Shown here: piece after piece, positions 1-8,846 of the stretch
Layout: each line of letters opens with the position of its first letter
Position numbering within the stretch: position 1 is the first letter of the stretch
Source of the DNA: Pseudomonas frederiksbergensis
GTDB taxonomy: Bacteria; Pseudomonadota; Gammaproteobacteria; Pseudomonadales; Pseudomonadaceae
Reading direction: 5' to 3'
Assembly: GCF_003732665.1 (NCBI RefSeq)
Contig: NZ_MOBP01000005.1
Location: forward strand, 62,001 to 126,000
DNA: 64,000 nt
The notes under the pieces: generated by a model
Told to the model about the DNA's origin: nothing
Database searches by the model: none
What the model saw: the letters and a program-made list of their open reading frames with translations, nothing else
Made by a program: the position numbers and the translations under genes

Positions 1-600
1 TTGGTGCAGGACGTGATTACCGGGCTGTTCATCATCATCGAAGACACCCTGTCGATTGGTGATTGGGTGGTGCTCGACTCTGGCCACGCCGGCACGGTCG
101 AAGGCCTGACCATCCGCACCTTGCGTCTGCGTGACGGCAAGGGCTTTGTGCATTCGGTGCCATTCGGGCAGATCAAGGCTGTGACCAACCAATCGCGGCA
201 ATTTGCGTATGCGTTCTTCTCGGTGCAGTTCACCTACGACACCGATGTGGACAAGGCCATCGAGCTGATCCGTGAGGCCGGGGATTCGATCCGCGACGAC
301 GCCTTTCTCAAGTACAACCTGCAAGGGCCGCTGGATGTGTTTGGTGTCGACAAAATGGACCTCAACGGCGTGGTGCTGACGGCGCAGTTCCGCACGGTGT
401 CGGGCGGGCAATATGCGGTGAGCCGGGCGTTTAACCAGCGCTTGAAAAAGCTTGTGGATAACAGCCCGTGGGTGCACTTCGCGCAGACTTATCCACAGCA
501 GGTGTTGATGCCGCATCGGGTGGTGGATGGCGCGGAAGAGGAGGGGCCGGTGCCGGAGCATTCGCCGGTGTTGTTGCCGGATCAGCCCCGTACCCAGTGA
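1..600 (+). CDS. MscS-family mechanosensitive channel, C-terminal part
   Basis: This is the last 199 residues of a small-conductance mechanosensitive channel; the gene begins before the window, so the first codon is not the start. The opening VQDVITGLFIIIEDTLSIGD is the end of the pore helix running into the MscS beta domain, and the rest (GDWVVLDSGHAGTVEGLTIR, then the NQSR region) is the cytoplasmic vestibule. The final 35 residues are rich in Pro and Glu and probably disordered. Such proteins sit in the inner membrane and release solutes under osmotic downshock. How many membrane segments precede this part cannot be seen. A REP pair follows 44 bp after the stop. Confidence 0.85.
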   Translation: MVQDVITGLFIIIEDTLSIGDWVVLDSGHAGTVEGLTIRTLRLRDGKGFVHSVPFGQIKAVTNQSRQFAYAFFSVQFTYDTDVDKAIELIREAGDSIRDDAFLKYNLQGPLDVFGVDKMDLNGVVLTAQFRTVSGGQYAVSRAFNQRLKKLVDNSPWVHFAQTYPQQVLMPHRVVDGAEEEGPVPEHSPVLLPDQPRTQ

Positions 601-643
601 CGATCGTTCTTACGGGTCGCATGAGAATGGCCAAACACAATCC

Positions 644-739
644 CCTGTAGGAGCGAGGCTTGCCCGCGAAGGCGATCTGTCAGTCAACATCTCTATTGGC
701 TGTGATGGCCTCTTCGCGGGCAAGCCTCGCTCCTACAGG
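644..739. repeat. REP pair (BIME-like inverted repeat)
   Basis: Two copies of TAGGAGCGAGGCTTGCCCGC face each other, the second as its reverse complement, about 40 bp apart. They separate the MscS gene from the convergent lhr gene. The right arm ends at or just past the lhr stop codon region (733-735), so the repeat touches the 3' end of lhr. Confidence 0.85.
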
Positions 740-3700
740 TAATGGTGTCTGGTCAGCTTATTGTGTAATTCAGCCCCGGCCTGCTGATCCAACTCCACCC
801 AAATCACCTGTTTGCCGGCAATCTCCGCCGCCGCCGGCAACCCATCCCGATACACCAACCGATTACTCGCCAGCGCCGGCACTTTCACCCCTGGCAGCAA
901 CGTCCCGGCCAGGTTCAGCGGATCCACGCCACACACTGCCACCAGACTCCCGTCATGGGGCCGGCGCCGCACTTCCCGCAGCAACGGAATCGCCTCCGGC
1001 AAGGCAAACTGTTCCCCGGCCAAACCACTGACAAACCGCCCACCGCGAATCTCCCCCCGCGCCTCCAGTCGATGAAAGGTGCGCAGCAACTCGCGCCAGC
1101 TCGGCAGCCAGTCCGCCTCGCGTTCCAGCAAACGCCAGAACACCACGCCATAGCGGCGCAGCAAGGTCATGGCGATGTGTTCCAGGGCGTCGGCGGGTGT
1201 CGGCGCCGGGCGTTTGTTATCCACAACCGGCGGCGGTGGTCCGCGTCGCAGCAAGGCCCAGCGTCCGGCGTCGTCCATGCCGCCGACAAACGCCCCGCGT
1301 CCGCGACGGCTGCTGCGTTGCTGGCGTTTGCTCGCCGGGGTGATCAGCGCCCGCAGCCCGGCGAAGCTGTCGGCGTTCACTAGCCCGGCGCCCACCAGTT
1401 CCTGCAAGGCGATTTCCAGTTCCGTGCGCAGCAGATGCGCTTCGTGAATCAACTCATCGAAAAACAACGCGCCGTGTTGGCTCAGGGCTTCGAACACTTT
1501 TTGCGTCTTGGGCGACAGTTCGCTGACTGGAGTCTGCTCGGTCAAACCGCTCCACAACCCGACCTGGCTACGGGGCAACAGCACAATCGGCGTACTACGC
1601 AGCGCCGTGCTCGTGTTGCGCGCGGTCAGGCGCGTCCACACCAGTTTGCCGCTGCGGCACAGGTCATCGAGCCAGCTCGGTGAATAGTCCTTGAGCCGCG
1701 CCGGCAGGAGGTCGCTGTCCCACGCCGATGCGGCGGCGGGGTAGCCTTCAAACTGGCTGACAATCGATGGCAACACCGCGCTGCCCTGACCTTGGGTTGC
1801 AGGGGACAGATGCTGCCAGTCGAACAGAAACCGCATGAAATCCTGCAACGCCACCGGCTCGATTTCCCGGCGCAGGCGCTTGACCGTGTAACGATGAATC
1901 CGCGCCAGCAGATGCCGCTCGCACCATTCGTCTTGATCAATGCCCGGCGTAAATTGACCGCGCAGCACATAACCTTCGCGCTCCAGGTGCGCCAGGGTTT
2001 GAGTGACTTGAATCTCCGGTAATCCCAGAGGTTCGGCAATCGCCTGCAACGGCAGCGGACCAAACCCGCTGAGCCGCGCACGAATCACTTCCAGCACCGC
2101 GTCATCGGTGTCCCAGGGCTCATTGAAACCGTGCAACGCTTCCAGTGGCGGCAGCAAAATCGCCTGTGGATAAATCGCTTTCAGGCAGGTCAGGCGTTCC
2201 AGCGCCAGCCACAGTGATTGAACGGGGTTGATCAGCAAGCGGCTGGCGCGACCGCTCTCGGCCAGGGCGTTGAGCCATTCCAGCCAATGGGGATTGGCCT
2301 GAGCTTCGGCATTGGAGATGCACGCCAGACTCATCAACGCCTCATGCATTTCATCGACACTCGTGGGCGCGGGCCAGGCTTCATCACGCACCGCTTGAAT
2401 CGCCTCGGCATCCAGCGCGCCGAGGTCGTCGGTGGATTGTGGATCGGTCCAGCGCCGATTGAGCACCGCTTGGGTGCGGCGTTCTTCCAGCGGCGCATCG
2501 TCGAGAAAGGTGTAGGGCCGGGCGCTGAGAATTTCTGCCGCCAGGGGCGAGGGCGCCGGCAGGTCGCGGCTGATCAGGCGGACATCGCCGCTTTCCATGC
2601 GCCGCAGCAGCGCCAGCCAGCCTTCGGTGTCCATGGCTTCGTGCAGGCAATCGTCGAGGGTTTGTTCCACCAGCGGATGCGCGGGCACTTCCCGCTCGCC
2701 GGCGAGGTTTTCCACGCAGGCAATCTGATCGGGAAACACATTGGCGATCAGGTCTTCGCTTTTCATCCGCTGGATCTGCGGCGCGACTTTGCGCCCGCCG
2801 CTGTAGCGCGGCAACGCCAGGGCAACCCCGGCATTCCAGCGCCAGCGCACGCCGAACAGCGGCGCTTCGAGCACGGCTTGAATCAGGATGTGCTCGGCGC
2901 TGTTGCTGTGCAGGTAGCGCCAGACGTCATCCAGTTCAAAGCTGTGGCTGGTGGACAGCGACAGCACGATCGCGTCTTCGCTGGCGGCGGCCTGCAATTC
3001 GAAATTGAAGGTGCGGCAGAAGCGCTTGCGCAGGGCCAGGCCCCAGGCGCGGTTGATGCGGCTGCCGAACGGCGTGTGGATGATCAGTTGCGTGCCGCCG
3101 GACTCGTCGAAAAATCGCTCCATCAGCAAGGTGTCTTGTGAGGGCAAAGCACCGAGGGTCAGGCGTGCGCGGGCGAGGTAATCCACCAGTTGCTCGGCGC
3201 TGGCGAGGTTGAGGCCGAGGGTGTCGGTGAGCCAGTCAATCGCCGGTTGCAGGTTGCCGGGTGTGGCGCCGAGCAGTTCATCGATGTGCGCTTGCAGGCG
3301 TGCCACGGCGAACGACAGTTCCGCGCTACGCCCCGGCGCTTCGCCGAGCCAGAACGGAATGGTCGGCGGCTGGCCATGGGCGTCTTCGACCCGGACCTTG
3401 CCGGTGTCGACCCGCAAGATGCGGTACGACGTATTGCCGAGCTGGAAGATATCCCCAGCGATGCTTTCCACGGCGAAGTCTTCGTTGACGCTGCCGATGT
3501 TCAGCCCTTGAGGCTCCAGCACTACGCTGTAGTCGGCGTTGTCGGGGATGGTGCCGCCGCTGGTCACGGCGGTCAATTTGCTGCCCCGACGGCCGCGCAG
3601 GGTGCGGCTCACGGCATCGCGATGCAGGTAAGCGCTACGCATGCCCTGGCGACCGTTGTAGCCCTCGGCGAGCATCTGCAACAGCGCTTGATAGTGGTTT

Positions 3701-5052
3701 TCATCGAGGTTGGCGTAGGGCGAGGCCTGGCGGAACAGTTCCAGCAACGCTTGCTCGTGCCATTCCTGACAACTGACCTCGGCGATGATTTGCTGTGCGA
3801 GGACGTCCAGCGGTGCGACCGGGATCAGCAAAGTGTCGAGTTCACCCCGGCGCACGCAGTCGAGCAACGCGGTGCATTCGATCAGGTCGTCGCGGGTGGT
3901 GGCGAACAATCGGCCCTTGGGCGTGCCGCCGACCTGGTGCCCGGAACGGCCGACCCGTTGCAGGAATCCGGCAATCGAACGGGGTGAGGCAATCTGGCAC
4001 ACCAGATCGACGTCACCGATATCGATGCCCAATTCCAGCGAGGCCGTGGCGATCAACACTTGCAGCTCGCCGCGCTTGAGCCGTTGTTCGGCGTCGAGGC
4101 GAAATTCCTTGGCCAGGCTGCCGTGGTGCGCGGCCACGGCTTCTTTGCCCAGGCGTTCGCTCAGGTGCCGGCTCAGGCGTTCGGCCAAGCGCCGGGTGTT
4201 GACGAAAATCAGCGTGGTGCGGTGTTCACGGGCGAGGACGGCGAGGCGGTCGTAGACCAGTTCCCACACGTCATTGGCCATCACCGCCGACAGCGGCACG
4301 GGCGGCACTTCGATGTCGAGATCTCGCGGGCGGGCGTGGCCGATGTCGATGATGTCGCACTCGCGATCACGGCCGACCAGGAAACGCGAGACGGCTTCGA
4401 TGGGTTTTTGCGTGGCGGACAGGCCGATACGCATCAAAGGCTCAGGGCATAGCGCCTGCAACCGTTCGAGACTCAACGCCAAGTGGCTGCCACGTTTACT
4501 GGCGGCGATGGCATGGATTTCATCGACGATCACCGTGCGCGTGGTGCCGAGCATCTTGCGTCCGGAGTCGGAGCCGAGCAGCACGTAAAGGGATTCCGGG
4601 GTGGTCACCAGAATGTGCGGCGCGTGCTTGCGCATCGCCGAGCGGTCTTTTTGCGGGGTGTCGCCGGTGCGCACGGCGGTGTTGATCCGCAATTCGGGCA
4701 GGCCCATCACGCGCAATTGCTCGGTGATCCCGGCCAGCGGGTTTTGCAGGTTGATCTGGATGTCGTTGGATAACGCCTTGAGCGGCGAGACATAGACCAC
4801 CAGGGTTTCGTCCGGTAGATGACCTCCGTTCTCCAGGCCCTGGTGAAACAGGTCATCCAGTACGGCGAGGAACGCGGTGAGGGTTTTGCCGGAGCCGGTG
4901 GGCGCAGCGATCAGCGTCGAGCGCCGTTGACGAATCAACGGCCACGCCCGGGCCTGGGCGGCGGTCACCGTCGCGAAGGTGTTGCGGAACCAGGCGCTGA
5001 CGGCAGGATGGAAGCCGGCCAGGGCACTGTCGGCGGGGATGGGCAGGTTCAT
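733..5052 (-). CDS. lhr: ATP-dependent DNA helicase Lhr (Lhr-core plus C-terminal extension)
   Basis: A 1439-residue superfamily 2 helicase, the long bacterial Lhr type (E. coli Lhr is about 1538 residues). The N-terminal half has Walker A APTGSGKT near residue 50, the DEIH box in VIVDEIHAIA, the SATQ motif III, and motif VI QRVGRSGHQ. The winged-helix and Lhr-core domains follow, and the last 500-600 residues match the bacterial Lhr C-terminal extension, which in Pseudomonas putida Lhr is reported to have uracil glycosylase activity. I chose ATG at 5052 because the reading begins MNLPIPADSALAG there; a start 12 codons further upstream has no supporting context. It is a single gene with a REP pair on each side. 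The role is DNA repair; family assignment is very secure. Confidence 0.95.
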   Translation of the reverse strand: MNLPIPADSALAGFHPAVSAWFRNTFATVTAAQARAWPLIRQRRSTLIAAPTGSGKTLTAFLAVLDDLFHQGLENGGHLPDETLVVYVSPLKALSNDIQINLQNPLAGITEQLRVMGLPELRINTAVRTGDTPQKDRSAMRKHAPHILVTTPESLYVLLGSDSGRKMLGTTRTVIVDEIHAIAASKRGSHLALSLERLQALCPEPLMRIGLSATQKPIEAVSRFLVGRDRECDIIDIGHARPRDLDIEVPPVPLSAVMANDVWELVYDRLAVLAREHRTTLIFVNTRRLAERLSRHLSERLGKEAVAAHHGSLAKEFRLDAEQRLKRGELQVLIATASLELGIDIGDVDLVCQIASPRSIAGFLQRVGRSGHQVGGTPKGRLFATTRDDLIECTALLDCVRRGELDTLLIPVAPLDVLAQQIIAEVSCQEWHEQALLELFRQASPYANLDENHYQALLQMLAEGYNGRQGMRSAYLHRDAVSRTLRGRRGSKLTAVTSGGTIPDNADYSVVLEPQGLNIGSVNEDFAVESIAGDIFQLGNTSYRILRVDTGKVRVEDAHGQPPTIPFWLGEAPGRSAELSFAVARLQAHIDELLGATPGNLQPAIDWLTDTLGLNLASAEQLVDYLARARLTLGALPSQDTLLMERFFDESGGTQLIIHTPFGSRINRAWGLALRKRFCRTFNFELQAAASEDAIVLSLSTSHSFELDDVWRYLHSNSAEHILIQAVLEAPLFGVRWRWNAGVALALPRYSGGRKVAPQIQRMKSEDLIANVFPDQIACVENLAGEREVPAHPLVEQTLDDCLHEAMDTEGWLALLRRMESGDVRLISRDLPAPSPLAAEILSARPYTFLDDAPLEERRTQAVLNRRWTDPQSTDDLGALDAEAIQAVRDEAWPAPTSVDEMHEALMSLACISNAEAQANPHWLEWLNALAESGRASRLLINPVQSLWLALERLTCLKAIYPQAILLPPLEALHGFNEPWDTDDAVLEVIRARLSGFGPLPLQAIAEPLGLPEIQVTQTLAHLEREGYVLRGQFTPGIDQDEWCERHLLARIHRYTVKRLRREIEPVALQDFMRFLFDWQHLSPATQGQGSAVLPSIVSQFEGYPAAASAWDSDLLPARLKDYSPSWLDDLCRSGKLVWTRLTARNTSTALRSTPIVLLPRSQVGLWSGLTEQTPVSELSPKTQKVFEALSQHGALFFDELIHEAHLLRTELEIALQELVGAGLVNADSFAGLRALITPASKRQQRSSRRGRGAFVGGMDDAGRWALLRRGPPPPVVDNKRPAPTPADALEHIAMTLLRRYGVVFWRLLEREADWLPSWRELLRTFHRLEARGEIRGGRFVSGLAGEQFALPEAIPLLREVRRRPHDGSLVAVCGVDPLNLAGTLLPGVKVPALASNRLVYRDGLPAAAEIAGKQVIWVELDQQAGAELHNKLTRHHYL

Positions 5053-5118
5053 GCAGCAATTTATGCGGGCGGGGTGGGGAAGATGCAAGTACCGCTGGGG
5101 ATGTGTATCGATGCTGAA

Positions 5119-5196
5119 GGCCTCTTCGCGAGCAAGCCCGCTCCCACAAAAGCGCCACCGCCCCCTGTAGGAGCGAGGCTTGCCCGCGAAGAGGCC
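5119..5196. repeat. REP pair
   Basis: Inverted arms with the cores TTCGCGAGCAAGCCCGCTCC and GGAGCGAGGCTTGCCCGCGA, joined by about 15 bp. It lies between lhr and the divergent nucleotide-sugar genes. The two arms are different subtypes (GCTCGC and GCCCGC), a mixed pair. Confidence 0.8.
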
Positions 5197-5352
5197 AGAA
5201 CAGGCACCGCAAAACCCGGGGAACTACACTTTACGGATGACGGTTGCGCACTAAACCCGCAAAATGCAACGATTCCGGCATCTATCGATGACATTGCCTG
5301 CGGGCGGTGTCGATTAAGCCATTGTTCCAATCAGACTGGGCCTGCTGACTCT

Positions 5353-6237
5353 ATGCGAATGCGCCTTATGTTACTGGGCGGCGGAAATGCCCTTGGGCAG
5401 GCGCTGATTCGCCTCGGTGCGGAGGAAGACATCGGTTTCCTCGCCCCCCGCCCACCACAAGACGGCTGGGATGCCGCGAGCCTGACGCAACTGCTCGACG
5501 ACACCCGTCCGGACGCGCTGATCAACCTCGCCTATTACTTCGACTGGTTCCAGGCGGAGACTGTCAGCGAGCAACGTCTGGCCGGGCAAGAGCGGGCGGT
5601 GGAGCGTCTGGCCGAACTGTGCCAGCACCACAACATCGTGCTGCTGCAACCGTCGAGCTACCGTGTGTTCGACGGCTCCCGGGCCACGGCCTACAGCGAA
5701 AAAGACGAGCCGGTGCCCCTGGGCCTGCGCGGTCAGGCCTTGTGGCGAATCGAACAAAGCGTACGCGCCACCTGCCCGCAACACGTGTTGTTGCGCTTCG
5801 GCTGGTTGCTCGACGACAGCCCCGACGGCACCCTCGGGCGCTTCCTGGCCCGGGCCGAAACCCCGGGAGAGTTGCTGATGGCCGATGACCGCCGGGGCAA
5901 TCCGACACCGGTGGACGACGCGGCCCGGGTGATCATCTCGGTGCTCAAGCAACTCGATTGTGCGGCGCCGCTGTGGGGCACCTATCATTACGCCGGACAT
6001 GAGGCGACCACGCCGCTGGCATTGGGGCAGGCGATCATCACCGAAGCACGCAACCTGCACGAACTGGCCATCGAAGCGCCGACCGCCCAGGCTCACGCCG
6101 CACGGCCCGACGCTGCCGAAGAGCCGCAACACGCGGTGCTGGCTTGCAAGAAAATTCTGCACACCTTCGGGATCAAGCCTCGCGCCTGGCGCGCGGCGCT
6201 CCCGGGCTTACTGGATAGGTTCTATCGCCATGGCTGA
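5353..6237 (+). CDS. RmlD-like sugar nucleotide-binding protein, catalytic dyad missing
   Basis: A 294-residue protein of the extended SDR/RmlD group (dTDP-4-dehydrorhamnose reductase-like). The N-terminus has a Gly-rich nucleotide-binding turn (MLLGGGNALGQAL), and the segment QPSSYRVFDGS corresponds to the STDYVFDG of RmlD. Where RmlD carries the catalytic YGxSK, this protein has L125-R-G-Q-A129, so the Tyr and Lys of the SDR active site are absent. It is therefore probably non-catalytic or uses other chemistry, like MAT2B-type binders. ATG codons at 5353, 5359 and 5368 are all possible starts; I took the first. It overlaps the next gene by 8 bp, so the two are co-translated. It corresponds in position to the gene beside the PA4068-type epimerase. 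Confidence 0.75.
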   Translation: MRMRLMLLGGGNALGQALIRLGAEEDIGFLAPRPPQDGWDAASLTQLLDDTRPDALINLAYYFDWFQAETVSEQRLAGQERAVERLAELCQHHNIVLLQPSSYRVFDGSRATAYSEKDEPVPLGLRGQALWRIEQSVRATCPQHVLLRFGWLLDDSPDGTLGRFLARAETPGELLMADDRRGNPTPVDDAARVIISVLKQLDCAAPLWGTYHYAGHEATTPLALGQAIITEARNLHELAIEAPTAQAHAARPDAAEEPQHAVLACKKILHTFGIKPRAWRAALPGLLDRFYRHG

Positions 6238-7159
6238 CGGCCCAGTTTTCATCACCGGCGGTGCCGGTTTCATCGGTTCACACCTTACCGATGCCTTGCT
6301 CGCCAAGGGTCATTCGGTGCGAATTCTCGATGACCTGTCCACCGGCAAACGCAGCAACCTGCCGCTGGACAATCCCAAGGTCGAGCTGATTGTCGGCGAC
6401 GTCGCCGATGCGGCATTGGTCGCTCGCTCGACGATTGGTTGCAGCGCCGTCGCGCACCTGGCCGCCGTGGCCTCGGTGCAGGCGTCGGTAGACGATCCGG
6501 TGAAGACTCACCAGAGCAACTTCATCGGCACCCTGAATGTGTGCGAGGCCATGCGCCAGGCCGGCATTAAACGGGTGTTGTTCGCCTCCAGCGCGGCGGT
6601 GTACGGCAACAACGGTGAAGGCGAGTCGATTGACGAAGAAACCGCCAAGGCACCGCTGACGCCTTACGCTTCTGACAAACTGGCCGGCGAGTACTACCTC
6701 GATTTCTACCGCCGCCAGCATGGCCTGGAGCCCGTGGTGTTCCGCTTCTTCAACATCTTCGGCCCGCGCCAGGACCCGTCCTCGCCGTACTCCGGGGTGA
6801 TCAGCATCTTCAGCGAACGCGCACAGAAAGGGTTGCCGATCACCGTGTTTGGCGACGGCGAGCAGACCCGGGATTTTGTCTACGTCGAGGACCTGGTGGA
6901 TTTGTTGGTGCAGGCAATTGAGCAGCCACAGATTGAAGTGGGCGCAGTGAATGTTGGCTGGAACCAGGCGACGACTTTGAAGCAGATGCTTGAAGCGCTG
7001 GCGCAAGTCGTCGGTGAGTTGCCACCCATCACCTACGGCCCGGCGCGTTCCGGTGATATCCGCCACTCGCGGGCGAACAACCGACGGTTGCTGGAGCGGT
7101 TTACCTATCCTGAGCAGACGCCGATGAGCGTTGGTTTGGCGCGGTTGTTGGGACGCTGA
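6230..7159 (+). CDS. NAD-dependent epimerase/dehydratase (UDP-sugar 4-epimerase family)
   Basis: A 309-residue extended SDR. It begins with the Rossmann motif TGGAGFIGSHL (about residues 8-18), has the substrate Ser region SSAAVYGN, and a complete YxxxK dyad in PYASDKLAGEYY. The RFFNIFGPRQDP segment is typical of UDP-glucose 4-epimerases and UDP-glucuronate-type epimerases. It probably interconverts a nucleotide sugar for surface polysaccharide; the substrate cannot be read from the sequence. The start at 6230 overlaps the preceding RmlD-like gene, and a strong terminator follows the stop, so the two form an operon. A catalytic SDR paired with one lacking catalytic residues suggests a complex. 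Confidence 0.9.
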   Translation: MADGPVFITGGAGFIGSHLTDALLAKGHSVRILDDLSTGKRSNLPLDNPKVELIVGDVADAALVARSTIGCSAVAHLAAVASVQASVDDPVKTHQSNFIGTLNVCEAMRQAGIKRVLFASSAAVYGNNGEGESIDEETAKAPLTPYASDKLAGEYYLDFYRRQHGLEPVVFRFFNIFGPRQDPSSPYSGVISIFSERAQKGLPITVFGDGEQTRDFVYVEDLVDLLVQAIEQPQIEVGAVNVGWNQATTLKQMLEALAQVVGELPPITYGPARSGDIRHSRANNRRLLERFTYPEQTPMSVGLARLLGR

Positions 7160-7175
7160 GTTTTTCGCCGCCATG

Positions 7176-7206
7176 AAAAAGGCGCCTTTCGAGGCGCCTT
7201 TTTTGT
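7176..7206 (+). terminator. Rho-independent terminator after the epimerase gene
   Basis: The stem AAAGGCGCC / GGCGCCTTT closes a TTTCGA-type loop and is followed by a run of T. It lies 16 bp after the epimerase stop. The stem is also flanked by A on the other side, so it could work in both directions. Confidence 0.85.
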
Positions 7207-7239
7207 GGCTGGCATTTTAGCTCAGGTTGACTCAATCCC

Positions 7240-7371
7240 TGTGGCGAGGGAGCTTGCTCCCGCTCGGCTGCGCAGCAGTCGCAACCCAGTGAACGCGGTG
7301 TGCCAGATGAATCGCGGTCGCAGGTTTTGGGTCTGCTGCGCAGCCCAGCGGGAGCAAGCTCCCTCGCCACA
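7240..7371. repeat. Long inverted repeat, GGGAGCAAGCTCCC family
   Basis: The arms GTGGCGAGGGAGCTTGCTCC and its complement enclose a second pair of GCTGCGCAGCAG-like palindromes. This is a different repeat family from the GGGAGCGGGCTTGCTCGC elements in the rest of the window. It sits between the epimerase terminator and the 3' end of oprG. Confidence 0.8.
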
Positions 7372-7390
7372 AAAGCAATTCAGGTCCTTC

Positions 7391-8089
7391 TTAGAACTTG
7401 TAACCAAGCCCGACCATGTAGATGAACGGGTCCACGTCCACATTGACCTTGGCCCGGGTGCCCGGGGCCACGGCGTCGTTTTCCACGGTGGCGCGGGTGT
7501 CGATGTCGATGTAGCGCATCTGGGCGTTGAGCATGATGTTGTCGGTGATCATGTAGTCAGCGCCGACCTGGAACGCCATGCCCCAGGAGTTTTTCGCCTT
7601 GAAGTTGCTGAAACCGTTGGCCTGGGCTTCGCTGCCGACGTGTTCGTCGTAGATCCAGGTGTAGTTGATGCCGGCGCCGACATATGGTTGGAACGCGGAC
7701 TTCGCATCGAGCGGGTAGTAGACGACGCTGAGGGTTGGCGGCAGGTGTTTCAGGGTGCCGAGTTTGCCGTTGGCCGCGCCCAGGGCGGTGCCTTTGATTT
7801 TCACGTCATGTTCGAACGGCGAGGCGGCGAGCAGCTCGATGCCCCAGTGGCTGTCAATCATGTAGGCGAAGTTCAGACCCAGTTGCGTGTCGCTGCTCAT
7901 GGTGGCCTTGCCACCCAGATTGGCACCGGCCAGAGGACCCTGGTCAACCTTGACGCTGGAGCTGTCGGCTTTCGGGTTGACGGTGATCGCGCCGGCGCGA
8001 ACGATGATGTCGCCGGCCTCGTGGGCGTGGGCGAGCGGGGCTGCGAGCGCGAGGGCAAACAGCGAGGCGCTGAGCAAGGACTTGTTCAT
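7391..8089 (-). CDS. oprG: OmpW-family outer membrane porin OprG
   Basis: A 232-residue outer membrane protein with a clear signal peptide (about the first 22 residues, ending AHAHEAGD) and an OmpW-type eight-strand barrel ending in the aromatic motif VGLGYKF. The segments GAGINYTW and QVGADYMITDNI are characteristic of OmpW/OprG. OprG of P. aeruginosa is a small barrel proposed to admit small hydrophobic molecules and amino acids, and is known to depend on ANR and iron. The gene order here (next to the zinc-linked ABC locus and the epimerase) agrees with P. aeruginosa oprG. The upstream region carries an ANR-type site and a matching -10 element, described separately. It is monocistronic, bounded by repeats. 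Confidence 0.92.
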   Translation of the reverse strand: MNKSLLSASLFALALAAPLAHAHEAGDIIVRAGAITVNPKADSSSVKVDQGPLAGANLGGKATMSSDTQLGLNFAYMIDSHWGIELLAASPFEHDVKIKGTALGAANGKLGTLKHLPPTLSVVYYPLDAKSAFQPYVGAGINYTWIYDEHVGSEAQANGFSNFKAKNSWGMAFQVGADYMITDNIMLNAQMRYIDIDTRATVENDAVAPGTRAKVNVDVDPFIYMVGLGYKF

Positions 8090-8126
8090 GGGGGCTCCAA
8101 AGGACGTTAAAAATGTTCGATGTCCA

Positions 8127-8168
8127 ATGGTAAAGAGCCATCTGATACGGCCTTTTGATTCAGCTCAA
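8127..8168 (-). promoter_or_regulatory. ANR/FNR-type class II promoter of oprG
   Basis: Read on the minus strand, TTGAGCTGAATCAA (8168-8155) matches the FNR/ANR consensus TTGAT-N4-ATCAA in 9 of 10 fixed bases. A -10 element TACCAT lies at 8132-8127. If transcription starts near 8120, the site is centred at about -41.5, the exact class II activator position. The oprG ATG is about 31 bp further on. This fits the known anaerobic control of oprG by ANR. Confidence 0.7.
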
Positions 8169-8209
8169 TGAAACAGTGATGGGGTGGTTTTTTGTGGAAC
8201 CTTTGCGGG

Positions 8210-8290
8210 CCTCTTCGCGAGCAAGCCCGCTCCCACATTGGATCTGTGCATCAACACAAATCCCCTGTGGGAGCGGGCTTGCTCGCGAAG
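8210..8290. repeat. REP pair
   Basis: Inverted arms with cores CGCGAGCAAGCCCGCTCCCA and TGGGAGCGGGCTTGCTCGCG about 25 bp apart. It lies upstream of the oprG promoter and 33 bp past the stop of the DUF3299 gene. Confidence 0.85.
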
Positions 8291-8322
8291 ACTATCGATC
8301 AAACAACACAGAACCCCCGGAT

Positions 8323-8835
8323 TCACTCCGGCAATTCATACACATAAATCTTGTCCGCCTCCATCTGATACCCGGCATCCGCCAATTCGCTGGTGGATGC
8401 TTTAACCTGCAACGAACCCTCGATCCAGTACGGCTGATACAGCTCATCGAGCTTCACACCGACCTCGCTTTTCACATGCACGATCTGGTTCGATGGCGGT
8501 GGCGGCACGTGGATGCAGGCGCCGAAATACGGCACCAGCAGAAACTCCGTGGTGCGACCTTCTTCACTCACTTCCAGCGGCACGATGTAACCCGGCAAGC
8601 GAATGTTTTTGCCATCGAGACTCTTCACCACCGGCGCATTCGGCAGGTCCTGCTTGGCGGCCGGAGCCGACTCCAGGGCGCTGCTCATCTGCGACAGGTC
8701 GTGCAGCGGCGTCATGTTCGGCACTTCCGCCGGGGCATCCGGGGGGATCATTTCCGACCAGGTCAAATCCGCAGGTTCAGCCGCCCACAGCGGCAGGGCG
8801 ACCAGCATCAACAGCGCGAGCAGAGCGCGGGGCAT
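8323..8835 (-). CDS. DUF3299 secreted protein of a zinc-linked ABC operon
   Basis: A 170-residue exported protein: the signal peptide MPRALLALLMLVALPLWA is followed by a DUF3299 domain with the typical segments LPGYIVPLE, EFLLVPYFGACIHVPPP and the conserved Cys-His in GACIHVPPPPSNQ. I chose ATG 8835 because AGGACG precedes it by 7 bp; an upstream ATG at 8850 has no comparable site. It is the last gene of the operon, 11 bp after the permease. DUF3299 proteins occur with DUF2796 proteins and ABC genes in the Zur-controlled zinc loci of Vibrio (zrg genes) and P. aeruginosa (PA4063-PA4066). Its Cys/His motif suggests metal binding in the periplasm, which is inference. Confidence 0.85.
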   Translation of the reverse strand: MPRALLALLMLVALPLWAAEPADLTWSEMIPPDAPAEVPNMTPLHDLSQMSSALESAPAAKQDLPNAPVVKSLDGKNIRLPGYIVPLEVSEEGRTTEFLLVPYFGACIHVPPPPSNQIVHVKSEVGVKLDELYQPYWIEGSLQVKASTSELADAGYQMEADKIYVYELPE

Positions 8836-8846
8836 CTTTAACGTCC

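Noticed and set aside
2218..4773. Several long plus-strand frames opposite lhr
   Set aside because: They are shadows of a high-GC gene; the lhr frame has complete helicase motifs throughout.
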